Below, piece after piece: positions 15,101 to 22,837 of a stretch of DNA of 64,000 bases. The stretch is taken from NCBI GenBank assembly GCA_030141605.1, contig JAQGDQ010000872.1, forward strand, positions 18,501-82,500, written 5' to 3'. Source of the DNA: Tubiluchus corallicola. Its lineage: Eukaryota; Priapulida; Priapulimorpha; Priapulimorphida; Tubiluchidae. The notes under the pieces were generated by a model, which saw only the letters and a list, made by a program, of their open reading frames with translations, ran no database searches and was not told the origin of the DNA. The stretch's first letter is position 1, and the number at the start of each line of letters is the position of its first letter. Position numbers and translations under genes: made by a program.

Positions 15101-18100
15101 AGGTGGTTCAGCATACGGAACATTGCGATAAACATGAACGACTCTTCCATTAGAAGCTGCCAGTGAAATACCTTGCAATGAACCGCCATGAGGAAAAACA
15201 ACTAAAGGAGGCGGCGGTGGAATGACGCGACGCTGGTTTTGCGCATTCATTAAACACATTAAACACATTAAAATAACAAAACTAAAAACCTGCATGTTGC
15301 ATACAATGTGAATAAAAAATCTTCGGGGAAAACTATGTAAGGATTATGAGTAAGCGTTAAGCACTAGGTCAGTATTGCCACAACTTCTTTACTTAAGAAC
15401 TACAAATATGTCAAACGATGGCATTTCTTTGAGCCGAAATTCACCTGCACGCTTGACCTATTATTCTATAAAAGAAACTTCACCTACAAACGTCCAAAGG
15501 TGAACAAATAGTGTCTGCAGAACAATGCAAGAAAACAGCAAGTTCAAATAAGTGGAAAGAGCAAACAAAGTTACAACTAGATCATTATGCGTATTAATTT
15601 GTGCTTTCAATTGAAGTGTGGAACAGAATCTTGGAAAAACGGACAAACTTACCCAAACATGAAACGTAAGATTAAAAAGAAAGCACCCAGTCAAAAGCTT
15701 CAGTGAAATTCGTAATGCACAAGTTGACACAGTTAAAAACATAATTAAGACCTTAGGTCTCTAAGCAATAATAATTATCAGAAAAACATTTCATCAAACA
15801 ACCAACAACAAAAAAGTTACTCGAGGCCCGTACATTCTGAAGAGAAATTCATCATGTGGTTCAAGTGCAGCTGCAATCTGATATACTAATTATGATAATT
15901 TATTGTTAATTCCTAGAACAAGCACGAACAAAGATTAATTCTTTCAAAAATGGATAATACAATTATGAAGTTGAGTTTCCACTGAATGACAGGCTACTTC
16001 CTAAACTGTAATCCAATACCGGTTATGTAACAATGTATTAAACATGACAATGCAACCAAATGGGCCCTCTAATTGAGCTTGATTGTAGTGCATGCATTAT
16101 GTACTTATACATTATTACGAGGTACACTTTATATTTTTTTGTCGTATTTTAATGTTGTAAAGTAATATACGTACAACTACACTGCTGAATTAACAATAGT
16201 TCAGAGCAGCATATAAAGCACTGCACCAAAAAAACAAAGAAATATCAGGTGACAAAAAGTGACAGGTATCATCCAGTGTAATCACGAATAAACAAGGTAA
16301 ACATTGCCATGAAAAGAAAGACATTATGTGCTGAAGGTTTAGTATGTGAAAGGAGAAATTCAGTGACAACGAAAGACCACAGTTTCCAACGACCCAAACG
16401 ACTGCGATGATGACCCATCAATCCTGATGAGTGAGTTGGAAGCAGCTATTGAGGAAATGAAGAAGGAAGAAGTGGCAGGACAGGGTGGAGTTGTTATTGA
16501 AATGATCAGCCGCATGAATCCACAGGTCTGGTAAAGCAAGGCTACTTGATCCGTTTAATGGAAAGAACAACTCATTCAGTATGTGAGGTTTATTCCGTTT
16601 AAAGTAAAGAACAGCTCATGCAGTATGTGAGGTTTATTCCGTTTAATGGAAAGAACAACTCACTCAGTATGTGAGGTCTATTTTACTGTTACCACTTAAA
16701 CTTAGAAAAATATGACAAAGAAATTAGCAAAGAATTGCCTATAAAGCATAAATTTAAAATATGCGACTTCTGAATAGAAATTTTCAGTCGCCATAGTTGC
16801 CCCCATTCACTTGAAAATCAAGGAAAAACTGGGAGGAAGAATCCGTATGCAAGCCCTATTGTTCGCCATTGTTGCAAAAACATGTAACACCTAATTAACA
16901 TGCTAGCCCCACTGTGCCAGGTGTTAAACAAATTAGCTTCATGCTACAAATTGATGAGTTCTCCTATGCAAATTGTACCGCTTAGAATGAGCAGACTCAA
17001 TTACTAACATGAAAACATTCTGTGTTATTGTTTAATGTATGCCGCTCTCATCCACGGTACATAATGCAACAACTCAGTGTTCAGTACTGTCAGCCGCTGC
17101 AAGAGCCACCTGGTGGTGGATGGATGAACCCTGCCTTTGTCATTAGTTAACTGATTAGTGGCCAGACTAAACTTGTGTTGCTTTTGTGAAAACTTCATAA
17201 CAGTGTTGCTGAGTGGTTAGTGGCCAGACTCAACTTGTGTTGCTTTTGTGAGAATTCCATAACATTGTTGCTCAGTGATTAGTGGCCAGACTCAACTTGT
17301 GTTGCTTTCGTGAAAACTTCATAACATTGTTGCTCAGTGGTTAGTGGCCAGACTCAACTTGTGTTGCTTTTGTGAAAACTTCATAACAGTGTTGCTCAGT
17401 GGTTAGTGGCCAGACTCAACTTGTGTTGCTTTTGTGAAAACTTCATAACAGTGTTGCTGAGTGGTTAGTGGCCAGACTCAACTTGTGTTGCTTTTGTGCA
17501 AACTCCATAACAGTGTTGCTCAGTGGTTAGTGGCCAGACTCAACTTGTGTTGCTTTTGTGAAAACTTCATAACAGTGTTGCTGAGTGGTTAGTGGCCAGA
17601 CTCAACTTGTGTTGCTTTTGTGAGAACTTCATAACAGTGTTGCTCAGTGGTTAGTGGCCAGACTCAACTTGTGTTGCTTTCGTGAAAACTTCATAACATT
17701 GTTGCTCAGTGGCTAGTGGCCAGACTCAACTTGTGTTGCTTTCGTGAAAACTTCATAACAGTGTTGCTCAGTGGTTAGTGGCCAGACTCAACTTGTGTTG
17801 CTTTTGTGAAAACTTCATAACAGTGTTGCTCAGTGGCTAGTGGCCAGACTCAACTAATGTTGCTTTTGTGAAAACTTCATAACAGTGTTGCTCAGTGGTT
17901 AGTGGCCAGACTCAACTTGTGTTGCTTTTGTGAAAACTCCATAACAGTGTTGCTGAGTGGTTAGTGGCCAGACTCAACTTGTGTTGCTTTTGTGAAAACT
18001 TCATAACAGTGTTGCTCAGTGGTTAGTGGCCAGACTCAACTTGTGTTGCTTTTGTGAAAACTTCATAACAGTGTTGCTCAGTGGTTAGTGGCCAGACTCA

Positions 18101-20234
18101 ACTTGTGTTGCTTTTGTGAAAACTTCATAACAGTGTTGCTCAGTGGTTAGTGGCCAGACTCAACTTGTGTTGCTTTTGTGAAAACTTCATAACAGTGTTG
18201 CTCAGTGGTTAGTGGCCAGACTCAACTTGTGTTGCTTTTGTGAAAACTTCATAACAGTGTTGCTCAGTGGTTAGTGGCCAGACTCAACTTGTGTTGCTTA
18301 TGTGAAAACTCCATAACATTGTTGCTCAGTGGTTAGTGGCCAGACTCAACTTGTGTTGCTTTTGTGAAAACTTCATAACATTGTTGCTCAGTGGCTAGTG
18401 GCCAGACTCAACTTGTGTTGCTTTTGTGAAAACTCCATAACAGTGTTGCTGAGTGGTTAGTGGCCAGACTCAACTTGTGTTGCTTTTGTGAAAACTTCAT
18501 AACAGTGTTGCTCAGTGGTTAGTGGTCAGACTCAACTTGCGTTGCTTTTGTGAAAACTTCATAACAGTGTTGCTCAGTGGTTAGTGGCCAGACTCAACTT
18601 GTGTTGCTTTTGTGAAAACTTCATAACATTGTTGCTCAGTGATTAGTGGCCAGACTCAACTTGTGTTGCTTTTGTGAAAACTTCATAACATTGTTGCTCA
18701 GTGGTTAGTGGCCAGACTCAACTTGTGTTGCTTTTGTGAAAACTTCATAACATTGTTGCTCAGTGATTAGTGGCCAGACTCAACTTGTGTTGCTTTTGTG
18801 AGAATTCCATAACATTGTTGCTCAGTGATTAGTGGCCAGACTCAACTTGTGTTGCTTTTGTGAGAATTCCATAACATTGTTGCTCAGTGATTAGTGGCCA
18901 GACTCAACTTGTGTTGCTTTTGTGAGAATTCCATAACAATGTTGCTCAGTGATTAGTGACCAGACTCAACTTGTGTTGCTTTTGTGAAAACTTCACAACA
19001 TTGTTGCTCGCAGAAAGCGAATGAGATATTACCGAGGCTAATGTTGGTTATGGCCTGAAGCTAAATGCTTCGGGACAGAAAAGACTGAAAACAGTGAAAT
19101 TAAACGTAAAGATGGCAAGATGACTGACCACATAGGAATTGTACTTCTGCTATATGGGAAGTGAGATCGCAAGATAAAGAAGGATGACAGGTGCAATAAG
19201 GAATAAAATGCAGAACTGGGAAAACAAGGACCCAGTTTATAATGCTAAAATTTCTTTCGAATCCAAAAATTTGCATAAATACCAGGAAAAGGATGGGACA
19301 CTATAAAAGAAATTTCTGGAAGGAACAAATCAAAGAAAGAATAGCTAGAGAAAGACAGTGAAGACATAGATGATATCAATGACTGGACAATGATCAAGAA
19401 AAAGAATGCTATCATCAGAAAGAGTGAACACAAAGAAAAATTGCATAAGAACTAGCCACCAAGCAAGATATAAAAATAAGATAATAAAAGACTAATAAAT
19501 AAAACTAAAAAACATGGATGCCTTGTCACTGTCGCTACTTTTGTTACAGTACCGGTGCCGTAACAAAATTACGGTACTTTGCCAAATAATAATCCTCAGC
19601 TTAATATCTGTAACAAAAGGCAGTTTCTACGGTGACAGAGTTCAAGTTGTTTTTATATTAAACAATGTACACAACTCACCTTTATCTCACCTTTGCAGCT
19701 ACCCCAATTATGTTGGTTATTTTTGAGACTTTAGTTTTGGTAGCCATTGTGTAAGGAACACGAAAAATTGGTGAGGTTCATAACCATTACTACTACTAGT
19801 ACTACACTTAATCGCTATCTTGACTTAATTACTTAACCTGTAATTTCTTTCGACGGTAACAGAGAAAACTTAACCGTAATCTAAGTACTTAGTCTTAATT
19901 AATCGTAACTTAGTACATTCATTCTAAACAATAAATTTAAAATCATAACAAGTAATACTGTTAACAACGCCGACGACGTAAAAAATGAGGCGTGTAATCG
20001 TAACGTACCCCGCACCGGTCTGCTTTAACCGCAACGCTAGGATACACCAAATTTCTAACGCAGGAACTGCACAAAAAGCAAATAATGTTGTTTCCGCATC
20101 AGAAATACTTTTACTTACCCGTAGATAATGGCAATAAGATGAATAGTAAAAGACAACAACCACACTATAGTGAAAAAAGTCGAAAACCAAAAAGTAAAAT
20201 TTGAATATACATCACGTAAAACGTAAGCAGCCAT
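42..20234 (-). CDS. UGCG: Ceramide glucosyltransferase (UGCG), N-terminal part, 4 exons, continues off left edge
   Basis: Exons in transcript order are 20119-20234, 2098-2239, 1164-1266 and 42-143; phases match at each junction and give 154 residues plus a partial codon. The family (GT21) transfers glucose from UDP-glucose to ceramide on the cytosolic face of the Golgi. Seen here: an N-terminal membrane segment ending IHLIAIIYG, a basic stretch KWRLYRRK, then [34 protein letters not shown] and VGINPKINN, which follow the animal UGCG order without a gap. The first two acidic positions of the D-D-D-Q/RxxRW signature are present (LPDETD near residue 96 and VSDAAL near residue 148); the rest lies off the window. 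Intron 1 is about 17.9 kb and contains a whole same-strand esterase gene. A chimeric or broken UGCG is unlikely because residues on both sides of intron 1 join in the conserved order. Confidence 0.9.
538..1075 (+). repeat. 5S rRNA-derived repeat, copy 1 (5S-like head 538-657, about 420-bp tail)
   Basis: The head matches 5S rRNA almost end to end: CTCGTCTGATCACCGAA, TTAAGCAACGTAGAGCC, GGTTAGTACTTGGATGGGTG, AATACCAGGTGCTGTAGG. The tail runs to about the CCGAGACAGAAGGATGCC sequence and is more GC-rich than its surroundings. A second copy with the same head and tail lies at 13538-14063 on the other strand. A head plus a fixed tail, dispersed in introns, indicates a 5S-derived SINE (SINE3-like) or a mobilised 5S unit rather than an rDNA cluster. 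It lies in UGCG intron 3. Confidence 0.75.
1164..1266 (-). CDS. UGCG: UGCG exon 3 (first acidic motif)
   Basis: Encodes [17 protein letters not shown] and then [21 protein letters not shown] corresponds to the UDP-sugar binding acidic position of the family. The acceptor is TTTTTCAG and the donor GTAAGT. Confidence 0.9.
1336..2055. mobile_element. MITE-like element with GCGAGTCCTT terminal inverted repeats
   Basis: The left end reads GCGAGTCCTTAATGC and the right end carries GCAAGGACTCGC, its inverse. CGTTAAGCGAAACGTCGTTA and GCGTCGCTAAAACGAAACGT inside form further inverted similarity. No transposase frame is seen. The target duplication was not resolved. It fills most of UGCG intron 2. Confidence 0.55.
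2098..2239 (-). CDS. UGCG: UGCG exon 2
   Basis: 47 codons from KWRLYRRK to FNIKYPK. The acceptor is TTGTCTTGTACAG and restores the phase-2 split Gly codon from exon 1. The donor is GTACTA, weaker than its neighbours. A second acceptor-like site (CTTTTGCAG, at 2269) lies 29 bases upstream; using it would break phase with exon 1. Confidence 0.88.
2608..3109. mobile_element. hAT-type MITE with perfect 8-bp target duplication
   Basis: The termini are CAGTGGCGGCTCGCGTGTAG and CTACGAGCCGCCACTG, inverted repeats of the hAT superfamily type. The 8-base direct repeat CTATGTTC flanks both sides (2600-2607 and 3110-3117). It is non-autonomous, 502 bp, in UGCG intron 1. Confidence 0.85.
3118..4950. other. 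UGCG intron 1, no gene found
   Basis: AT-rich sequence downstream of the nested esterase and upstream of UGCG exon 2. I see no exon with a usable frame and family match, and no tandem array. Confidence 0.5.
4951..5200 (-). CDS. Esterase-like exon 9 (C-terminus, stop TAA)
   Basis: Begins [11 protein letters not shown], has the [16 protein letters not shown] block (family W-P-Y....YL) and FWNVYLPKY, then a 24-residue unrelated tail to TAA at 4951-4953. A GTACTG just after LPK could be a donor to a further exon, so the true C-terminus is less certain than the domain. Confidence 0.8.
4951..15295 (-). CDS. Cholinesterase/carboxylesterase-family protein, catalytically dead, secreted
   Basis: Nine exons: 15080-15295, 14189-14341, 12351-12516, 11560-11939, 10299-10449, 8232-8416, 7096-7219, 6006-6186, 4951-5200. 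Joined they give 601 residues, the usual length for the alpha/beta-hydrolase type-B carboxylesterase family. Order seen: signal peptide (residues 1-19), [88 protein letters not shown], and a C-terminal [13 protein letters not shown] block ending in FWNVYLPKY. The GxSxG elbow is GHGSG, with Gly224 in place of the serine. The HGGG oxyanion motif is HSGL (142-145), and the HG of the catalytic histidine is QG (462-463). Only the acidic member (KDE, Glu350) remains. Loss of the serine also marks neuroligins, neurotactin and glutactin, so an adhesion or binding role is likely. No transmembrane helix or GPI signal is clear. The gene lies inside UGCG intron 1. Confidence 0.88.
5253..5842 (+). mobile_element. 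Family-A MITE, 3'-truncated copy
   Basis: Starts GCAAACAAAAACCGTCTGTA and carries the family interior, including the AGCAACCAACGTTTGTACGG hairpin region. The right terminal repeat is missing. It lies in esterase intron 8. Complete copies are at 39790 and 61896. Confidence 0.7.
6006..6186 (-). CDS. Esterase-like exon 8 (histidine position lost)
   Basis: [15 protein letters not shown], then a 36-residue lineage-specific stretch with two cysteines ([16 protein letters not shown]) and the conserved helix ending LLTNFVKFG. Where enzymes have HG before the acidic loop this has QG. The acceptor is TTATTTCAG and the donor GTAAAT. Confidence 0.85.
6265..6980. mobile_element. piggyBac-type MITE flanked by TTAA
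   Basis: The ends CTCCTTCAGGACC and GGTCCTGAAGGAG are perfect 13-bp inverted repeats, and both are flanked by TTAA (6261-6264 and 6981-6984), the piggyBac target. 716 bp, no transposase, in esterase intron 7. Partial relatives lie at 11128, 34900 and 37630. Confidence 0.85.
7096..7219 (-). CDS. Esterase-like exon 7
   Basis: [20 protein letters not shown] to [24 protein letters not shown] corresponds to the helix preceding the substrate-gorge strand of the family. The donor is GTGAGT, phase 1. Confidence 0.88.
7600..8062 (+). pseudogene. RTE/R-type LINE 3' fragment, frameshifted
   Basis: Encodes [20 protein letters not shown] and [17 protein letters not shown], then after a frame change [20 protein letters not shown] and [11 protein letters not shown] before a GAAGAAGAAG terminus. 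This is the C-terminal end of a non-LTR reverse transcriptase ORF. A poly-G tract (7614-7628) lies at its 5' side. Confidence 0.75.
8232..8416 (-). CDS. Esterase-like exon 6
   Basis: Starts [15 protein letters not shown], with the Glu codon split across the junction, and ends HALESIIN. It covers the variable helical region between the acid and histidine segments. The acceptor is CTTGTTTAG and the donor GTAAAC. Confidence 0.85.
8460..9000. repeat. Dispersed repeat family D, copy 1
   Basis: Shares CCCAAAAAGCTTTCCAGGC, TTACAAGATACAGTAATTTG and GAATGCTCTGATTATTTTTT with copies at 56560-56960 and 63480-63900 and with a shorter copy just to the right. No terminal inverted repeats were recognised. 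Confidence 0.6.
9050..9250. repeat. Dispersed repeat family D, short copy
   Basis: TGCTCACCTTCTCAGTGTGC through the TATCAAAGCATTTTTCTGTT part repeats the right half of the neighbouring copy, so the two stand as an imperfect direct pair in esterase intron 5. Confidence 0.55.
9690..10230 (-). pseudogene. LINE 3' end remnant (CR1/L2-like ORF2 C-terminus)
   Basis: Minus strand: [39 protein letters not shown] and a terminal [10 protein letters not shown] are typical of the C-terminal region after the reverse transcriptase in CR1/L2-clade elements. The element ends in an ATAATAATA tail at 9690-9712, fixing its orientation. Confidence 0.7.
10299..10449 (-). CDS. Esterase-like exon 5 (PVVDG and KDE)
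   Basis: [20 protein letters not shown] to [16 protein letters not shown] and GVTKDE match conserved family blocks; the Glu of KDE is the acid of the canonical triad and is kept although its partners are gone. The donor is GTTAAG. Confidence 0.92.
11128..11425 (-). mobile_element. Partial piggyBac-type MITE
   Basis: AACTTCAGGACCGTAAGTTT and the following TTTGCTGCATTTTGCAT match the right end of the 6265-6980 element in inverse orientation. The other end and the TTAA are missing. Confidence 0.55.
11560..11939 (-). CDS. Esterase-like exon 4 (nucleophile elbow without serine)
   Basis: The longest exon, [20 protein letters not shown] to about ETLVTADVD. The elbow reads [20 protein letters not shown] against the family VTLFGESAG. 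A Cys pair (VGCQLG, IECLQ) matches the second conserved disulphide. The donor GTAACT at 11554-11559 is chosen; GTAGAT six bases earlier in the transcript would also keep frame and remove two residues. Confidence 0.92.
12351..12516 (-). CDS. Esterase-like exon 3 (degenerate oxyanion hole)
   Basis: Encodes [20 protein letters not shown], then the beta-strand [14 protein letters not shown]. The family oxyanion motif HGGG is HSGL here. The acceptor is TTTTGCAG and the donor GTAAGT; it ends in phase 1. Confidence 0.9.
12715..13270 (+). repeat. Dispersed repeat family N (possible solo LTR), copy 1
   Basis: Contains GGTGCTGCCATCTATGAAC and, 450 bp on, AATAAACACTTTTCAGTTTT, as do 51430-51830 and (more divergent) 58585-58830. 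A polyadenylation-like AATAAA before the 3' end resembles a long terminal repeat; the boundaries are uncertain. Confidence 0.4.
12860..13165 (+). repeat. 51-bp tandem repeat, about 5 copies
   Basis: The unit contains CAGTGCAGCAGTCGTGCTAC and TCATGTTACTCACTGTCTAA; the full copies are nearly identical and the outer ones diverge. The unit is a multiple of three, which leaves two frames open; coding is not implied. Confidence 0.9.
13538..14063 (-). repeat. 5S rRNA-derived repeat, copy 2 (5S-like head 13947-14063)
   Basis: Inverse copy of the 538-1075 element. On the minus strand the head carries GGTTAGTATTTGGTTGGGTG and AATACCAGGTGCTGTAGGC, then the same tail ending at the CCGAGACAGAAGAATGCC block. 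About 30 tail bases present in copy 1 are missing. It lies in esterase intron 2. Confidence 0.75.
14189..14341 (-). CDS. Esterase-like exon 2 (EDCLYLN motif)
   Basis: 51 codons, [20 protein letters not shown] to [20 protein letters not shown] is the carboxylesterase type-B signature 2; its cysteine and the one in FGPAC form the first conserved disulphide pair of the family. The donor is GTAAGT. Confidence 0.92.
14636..15006. repeat. Impure CTG/GTT trinucleotide tract in esterase intron 1
   Basis: Runs of GTTGTTGCTGCTGCTGCATG and variants for about 370 bp. The minus (gene sense) strand is CAG/CAA and would read as poly-Gln, but it lies between exons 1 and 2, which join perfectly without it. 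Confidence 0.9.
15080..15295 (-). CDS. Esterase-like exon 1 (signal peptide)
   Basis: Starts [19 protein letters not shown], a typical signal peptide, then a poly-proline stretch [11 protein letters not shown] and [15 protein letters not shown], the conserved N-terminal block of type-B carboxylesterases. The donor is GTATGC, phase 0. Confidence 0.9.
15296..16240. other. Upstream of the nested esterase; no gene found
   Basis: A 93-codon open frame on the minus strand (15461-15742) is hydrophobic but has no recognisable motif, no splice partner and a composition typical of AT-rich noncoding sequence. The esterase promoter should lie here; no TATA box with a convincing start was identified. Confidence 0.4.
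16340..16530 (+). pseudogene. Short non-LTR reverse transcriptase fragment
   Basis: [20 protein letters not shown] followed by [14 protein letters not shown] resembles the segment just before the RT core in RTE-like elements (EV..A...MK..KAPG.DGIP.EM). It is truncated at both ends. Confidence 0.5.
16533..16690 (+). repeat. 44-bp tandem repeat, about 3 copies
   Basis: CAGTATGTGAGGTTTATTCC occurs at 44-bp spacing (16577, 16621, 16665 start points). The unit resembles the terminal region of the family-C MITE (GGAAAGAACAACTC), so it may be an amplified transposon end. Confidence 0.75.
17150..19013 (+). repeat. 62-bp minisatellite, 30 copies
   Basis: TGGCCAGACTCAACTTGTGT recurs at exact 62-bp spacing from 17159 to 18957. 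Units differ at few sites (CAGTGGTTAGT or CAGTGATTAGT; AACTTCATAACA or AATTCCATAACA), and variants cluster at the right end, consistent with local spread of units. It lies in UGCG intron 1, upstream of the esterase. Confidence 0.95.
19014..20118. other. UGCG intron 1 5' part; no gene found
   Basis: Includes GAAAGA-rich sequence (19040-19440) that may be a decayed LINE, and AT-rich sequence with no supported exon. Confidence 0.4.
20119..20234 (-). CDS. UGCG: UGCG exon 1 (start codon, membrane anchor)
   Basis: Begins [10 protein letters not shown] and contains one long hydrophobic stretch ([18 protein letters not shown]) followed by IAIIYG, the same place where animal UGCG has its N-terminal anchor. 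It ends in phase 2 before a GTAAGT donor. The ATG sits in GAAATGG, a good initiation context. An in-frame ATG 31 codons upstream (20325-20327) exists but would add sequence not expected in the family. Confidence 0.85.
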
Positions 20235-20521
20235 TTCCACAGAATAAACGATATAAATGAGATTTTTCCAAAGCCGTGCACCAAAGCATATGTTCTGTAC
20301 GAATGATTGTGCACAACTGCCGCCCACAACTTAGGCACTTGTCTTAAGTTGTCTGCAGCTTGACCCGAGTGGCCGCTGCCTCTGCTGTCAAAGAAAAAAC
20401 AATAATGATGGTCCTGCCCTAGGATTGCACGATCTCTTTCTTTTATAATTTAAAATTTACCGCAGTGAAGACATGACTTCTAGTTAGTTGTGTATTGAAT
20501 ATCATGTTCTGGTCACAGTTG

Positions 20522-22050
20522 ACAGGGTTGTTCCGATCACGATGAGACTCCAATGACAGTTTAAATCACACACTACTATTAGATAATTTGAAAGAACTTG
20601 GATTTGAACTATCAGCATTAAAATTAATTAATGATTACCTTCAAAATAGAAAGCAGCGGGTTAAAATAAACTCTACAACATTCTCAGATTGGTCTAACCT
20701 TCAACGAGGTATCCCGCAGGGCACACTGTTGGGACCTCTACTGTGTAACCTTTACATCAACAATATTTCTAACGTTCTACAACATTAAAATATTATGCAA
20801 TATGCAGACGAGACTATTTATCTGGCTCACGAGAATATCAGCATTGCAAAACAGTACTTAGAAAAAGACATAAAGAATATCAGCATGGCATTTAATTATT
20901 ATAAGCTAAAAATGAATAGTGACAAAACAGAATTTATGGTATTATCTCCAACAATTAACAATACTGAAAATACAGCTGCTATATCCTTGCAAATAGTAAA
21001 TGATGTTATCATGCAGTCAAAAGTTGTTAATTTCTTAGGCACTAATTTGGACAACATGCTAACATTGGAAGAGCAGTTCATCAACATTTATAAAAAAATG
21101 GCATTAAGTACTTCGTACCTTCGACAAATCAGAGGACAGCTATCAAAACAAACAAAAATTCTAATTTTCAAAACTTTAATTCTGCCCCATTATTTATATG
21201 CCTGCATACTGTACCAAAAAGTGAAAAGACAGTCGTACATCAAATTAATTGTACTTTAAAACTGTGCTTTACGATTAGTTAATGGCCATTCTTTGAAATC
21301 ATCTCACAATGCATGTAAATATTCTGCCACCTCTTTAAGAAACTCCACGAAAATCCCGATATTAGAAGCCCACAGAGATTATCAAATTCTCCTGTTTCTC
21401 TATAAATATATCAACAATATTAATTCTCCTTTCAAAAACAATAAGTTCCCACTTCTTAAAAACCCCAGTATGAATAACAGAACACTAAAGTTAAGAAACA
21501 TTAGAACGAACAATCAATATAGAAAGAATTCCATTACTAAGCAAGCAATACAACTTTGGAATTCATTACCGACATCACTAAAACACAGTAGCTCTTTATC
21601 AATATTCAAGTCTAAATTGAAAAAACAAACATTTAATGACTCGTTTTGAATATCCGACATATGAAGACGATGATATTTACTCAAATCATAATTTCATTTT
21701 TCCTAGACCTTACTAAACTAGTTTATATTTTATTTTTGAATTTCTAGTTGCACTTATAGTTTAGCTTGCACTAGATGCACTTGCCCAGAACAGTGTATTT
21801 TTTTATTTGAACTAACACTGATTGTCTCTCTTTTATTATGATGGTCAATGTTTTTAAAATGGCAAATAAAGTTTTTACTAATACTACTACTACGAAAAAA
21901 CTGATCCGAACCGATACAGATTGCCGATTTCTGCTAAATCCGATCCGAACCGATACAGATTACCGATTCCTGCCAAAACCGATAACCGAAATGATACCGA
22001 TTTTTTTATTTTTTTGAAACTGATACCGAAACCGATCTATTGGAACAACA
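20522..22050. mobile_element. hAT-like termini enclosing a LINE fragment
   Basis: The left end CAGGGTTGTTCCGATCACGA and the right end GATCTATTGGAACAACACTG are inverted repeats of hAT form, and the right arm is full of CCGATACCGAT-type sequence. The LINE remnant between them suggests insertion of one into the other. An 8-bp target duplication was not found. Confidence 0.5.
20540..21890 (+). pseudogene. Non-LTR retrotransposon 3' half, broken reverse transcriptase
   Basis: Reads LDNLKELGFELSALKLINDY, RGIPQGTLLGPLLCNLYINN, a stop, QYADETIYLAHENI (YADE where active enzymes have YADD), LKMNSDKTEFMVLS, LIFKTLILPHYLYACILYQ and, in a further frame, ILEAHRDYQILLFLYKYINN and AIQLWNSLPTSLK. It is 5'-truncated, has at least two frame breaks and an altered metal-binding Asp, and ends near AATAAAGTTTTTACTAATAC. 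A remnant, not active. Confidence 0.85.
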
Positions 22051-22059
22051 CTGGCTGGC

Positions 22060-22837
22060 CGTTTAACTAAAACAGAATTGGATGAATTAATTAGAAAGCA
22101 AAAATTTTATGTGGTTCAATAATGTCAAAAACGAGAAATAATTATAATCATAATTAATGACGAGCGAACAGCAAAGATAAAGTGGTGTAAAAGATTTTGG
22201 TGTAATTTTGACAAGTTGATCGTGCCTCTGATCTCGCAAACAAACACTTTTTATTAATGTCTGTTTGATATCCACGGTATGGCGCGTAAAGTAGCTCCCA
22301 TAAAATGATAACTTTTCCTTTGGACTGTGGCAAAGAGTCTGCATATTGCATACATCCACCCCATCAGCCATCATGGTTGTAACTACAAGTGTGAGACGAA
22401 TTTTTGCTAATAATTGACATCGATGGCGTAGATTCTGTCGTATCATTAATTGTTTTAGTGACTTCTTTCATTCCACTAAATCTATTTGATTTTTTATGGT
22501 ATGTATTCTACGTTAATAATCACGTTGTTTATATAATCTACCACATCGCTTGAAGTGTAAGGTATAAATATAATCTATTCTAGAATTAAGAGTTACCACG
22601 ACTAATTTGTTGATGTTCGCAGATCTTTCCAATCTGTTTCAACAGTCGATTAGAATATACAAGATATATACTTATAGATAAAAATATTTTCACCCAAATT
22701 GCAATGCAATACAGCTGAGCCCATAAAAAGGCAATATTGCAACTTTTAATAGAGGAAAATGTACTACTATAATAATAATAAAACTCCTAAAATAACAAAC
22801 TCTGTCTTTGTTACTTGTATATGGTTCAGCTATAGAG
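22060..22837. other. UGCG-FGGY spacer; no gene found
   Basis: Two overlapping minus-strand open frames (22087-22446) have no recognisable domain. Promoters for the divergent UGCG and FGGY genes should lie between 20235 and 23457. Confidence 0.4.

Noticed and set aside
15461-15742. A 93-residue hydrophobic minus-strand frame as an upstream esterase or UGCG exon
   Set aside because: No family similarity, no splice site matching phase, and the signal-peptide exon downstream already supplies a start.
22087-22446. A 119-residue minus-strand frame near the UGCG/FGGY spacer
   Set aside because: No domain, overlapping open frames of similar length, and AT-rich composition typical of noncoding sequence here.
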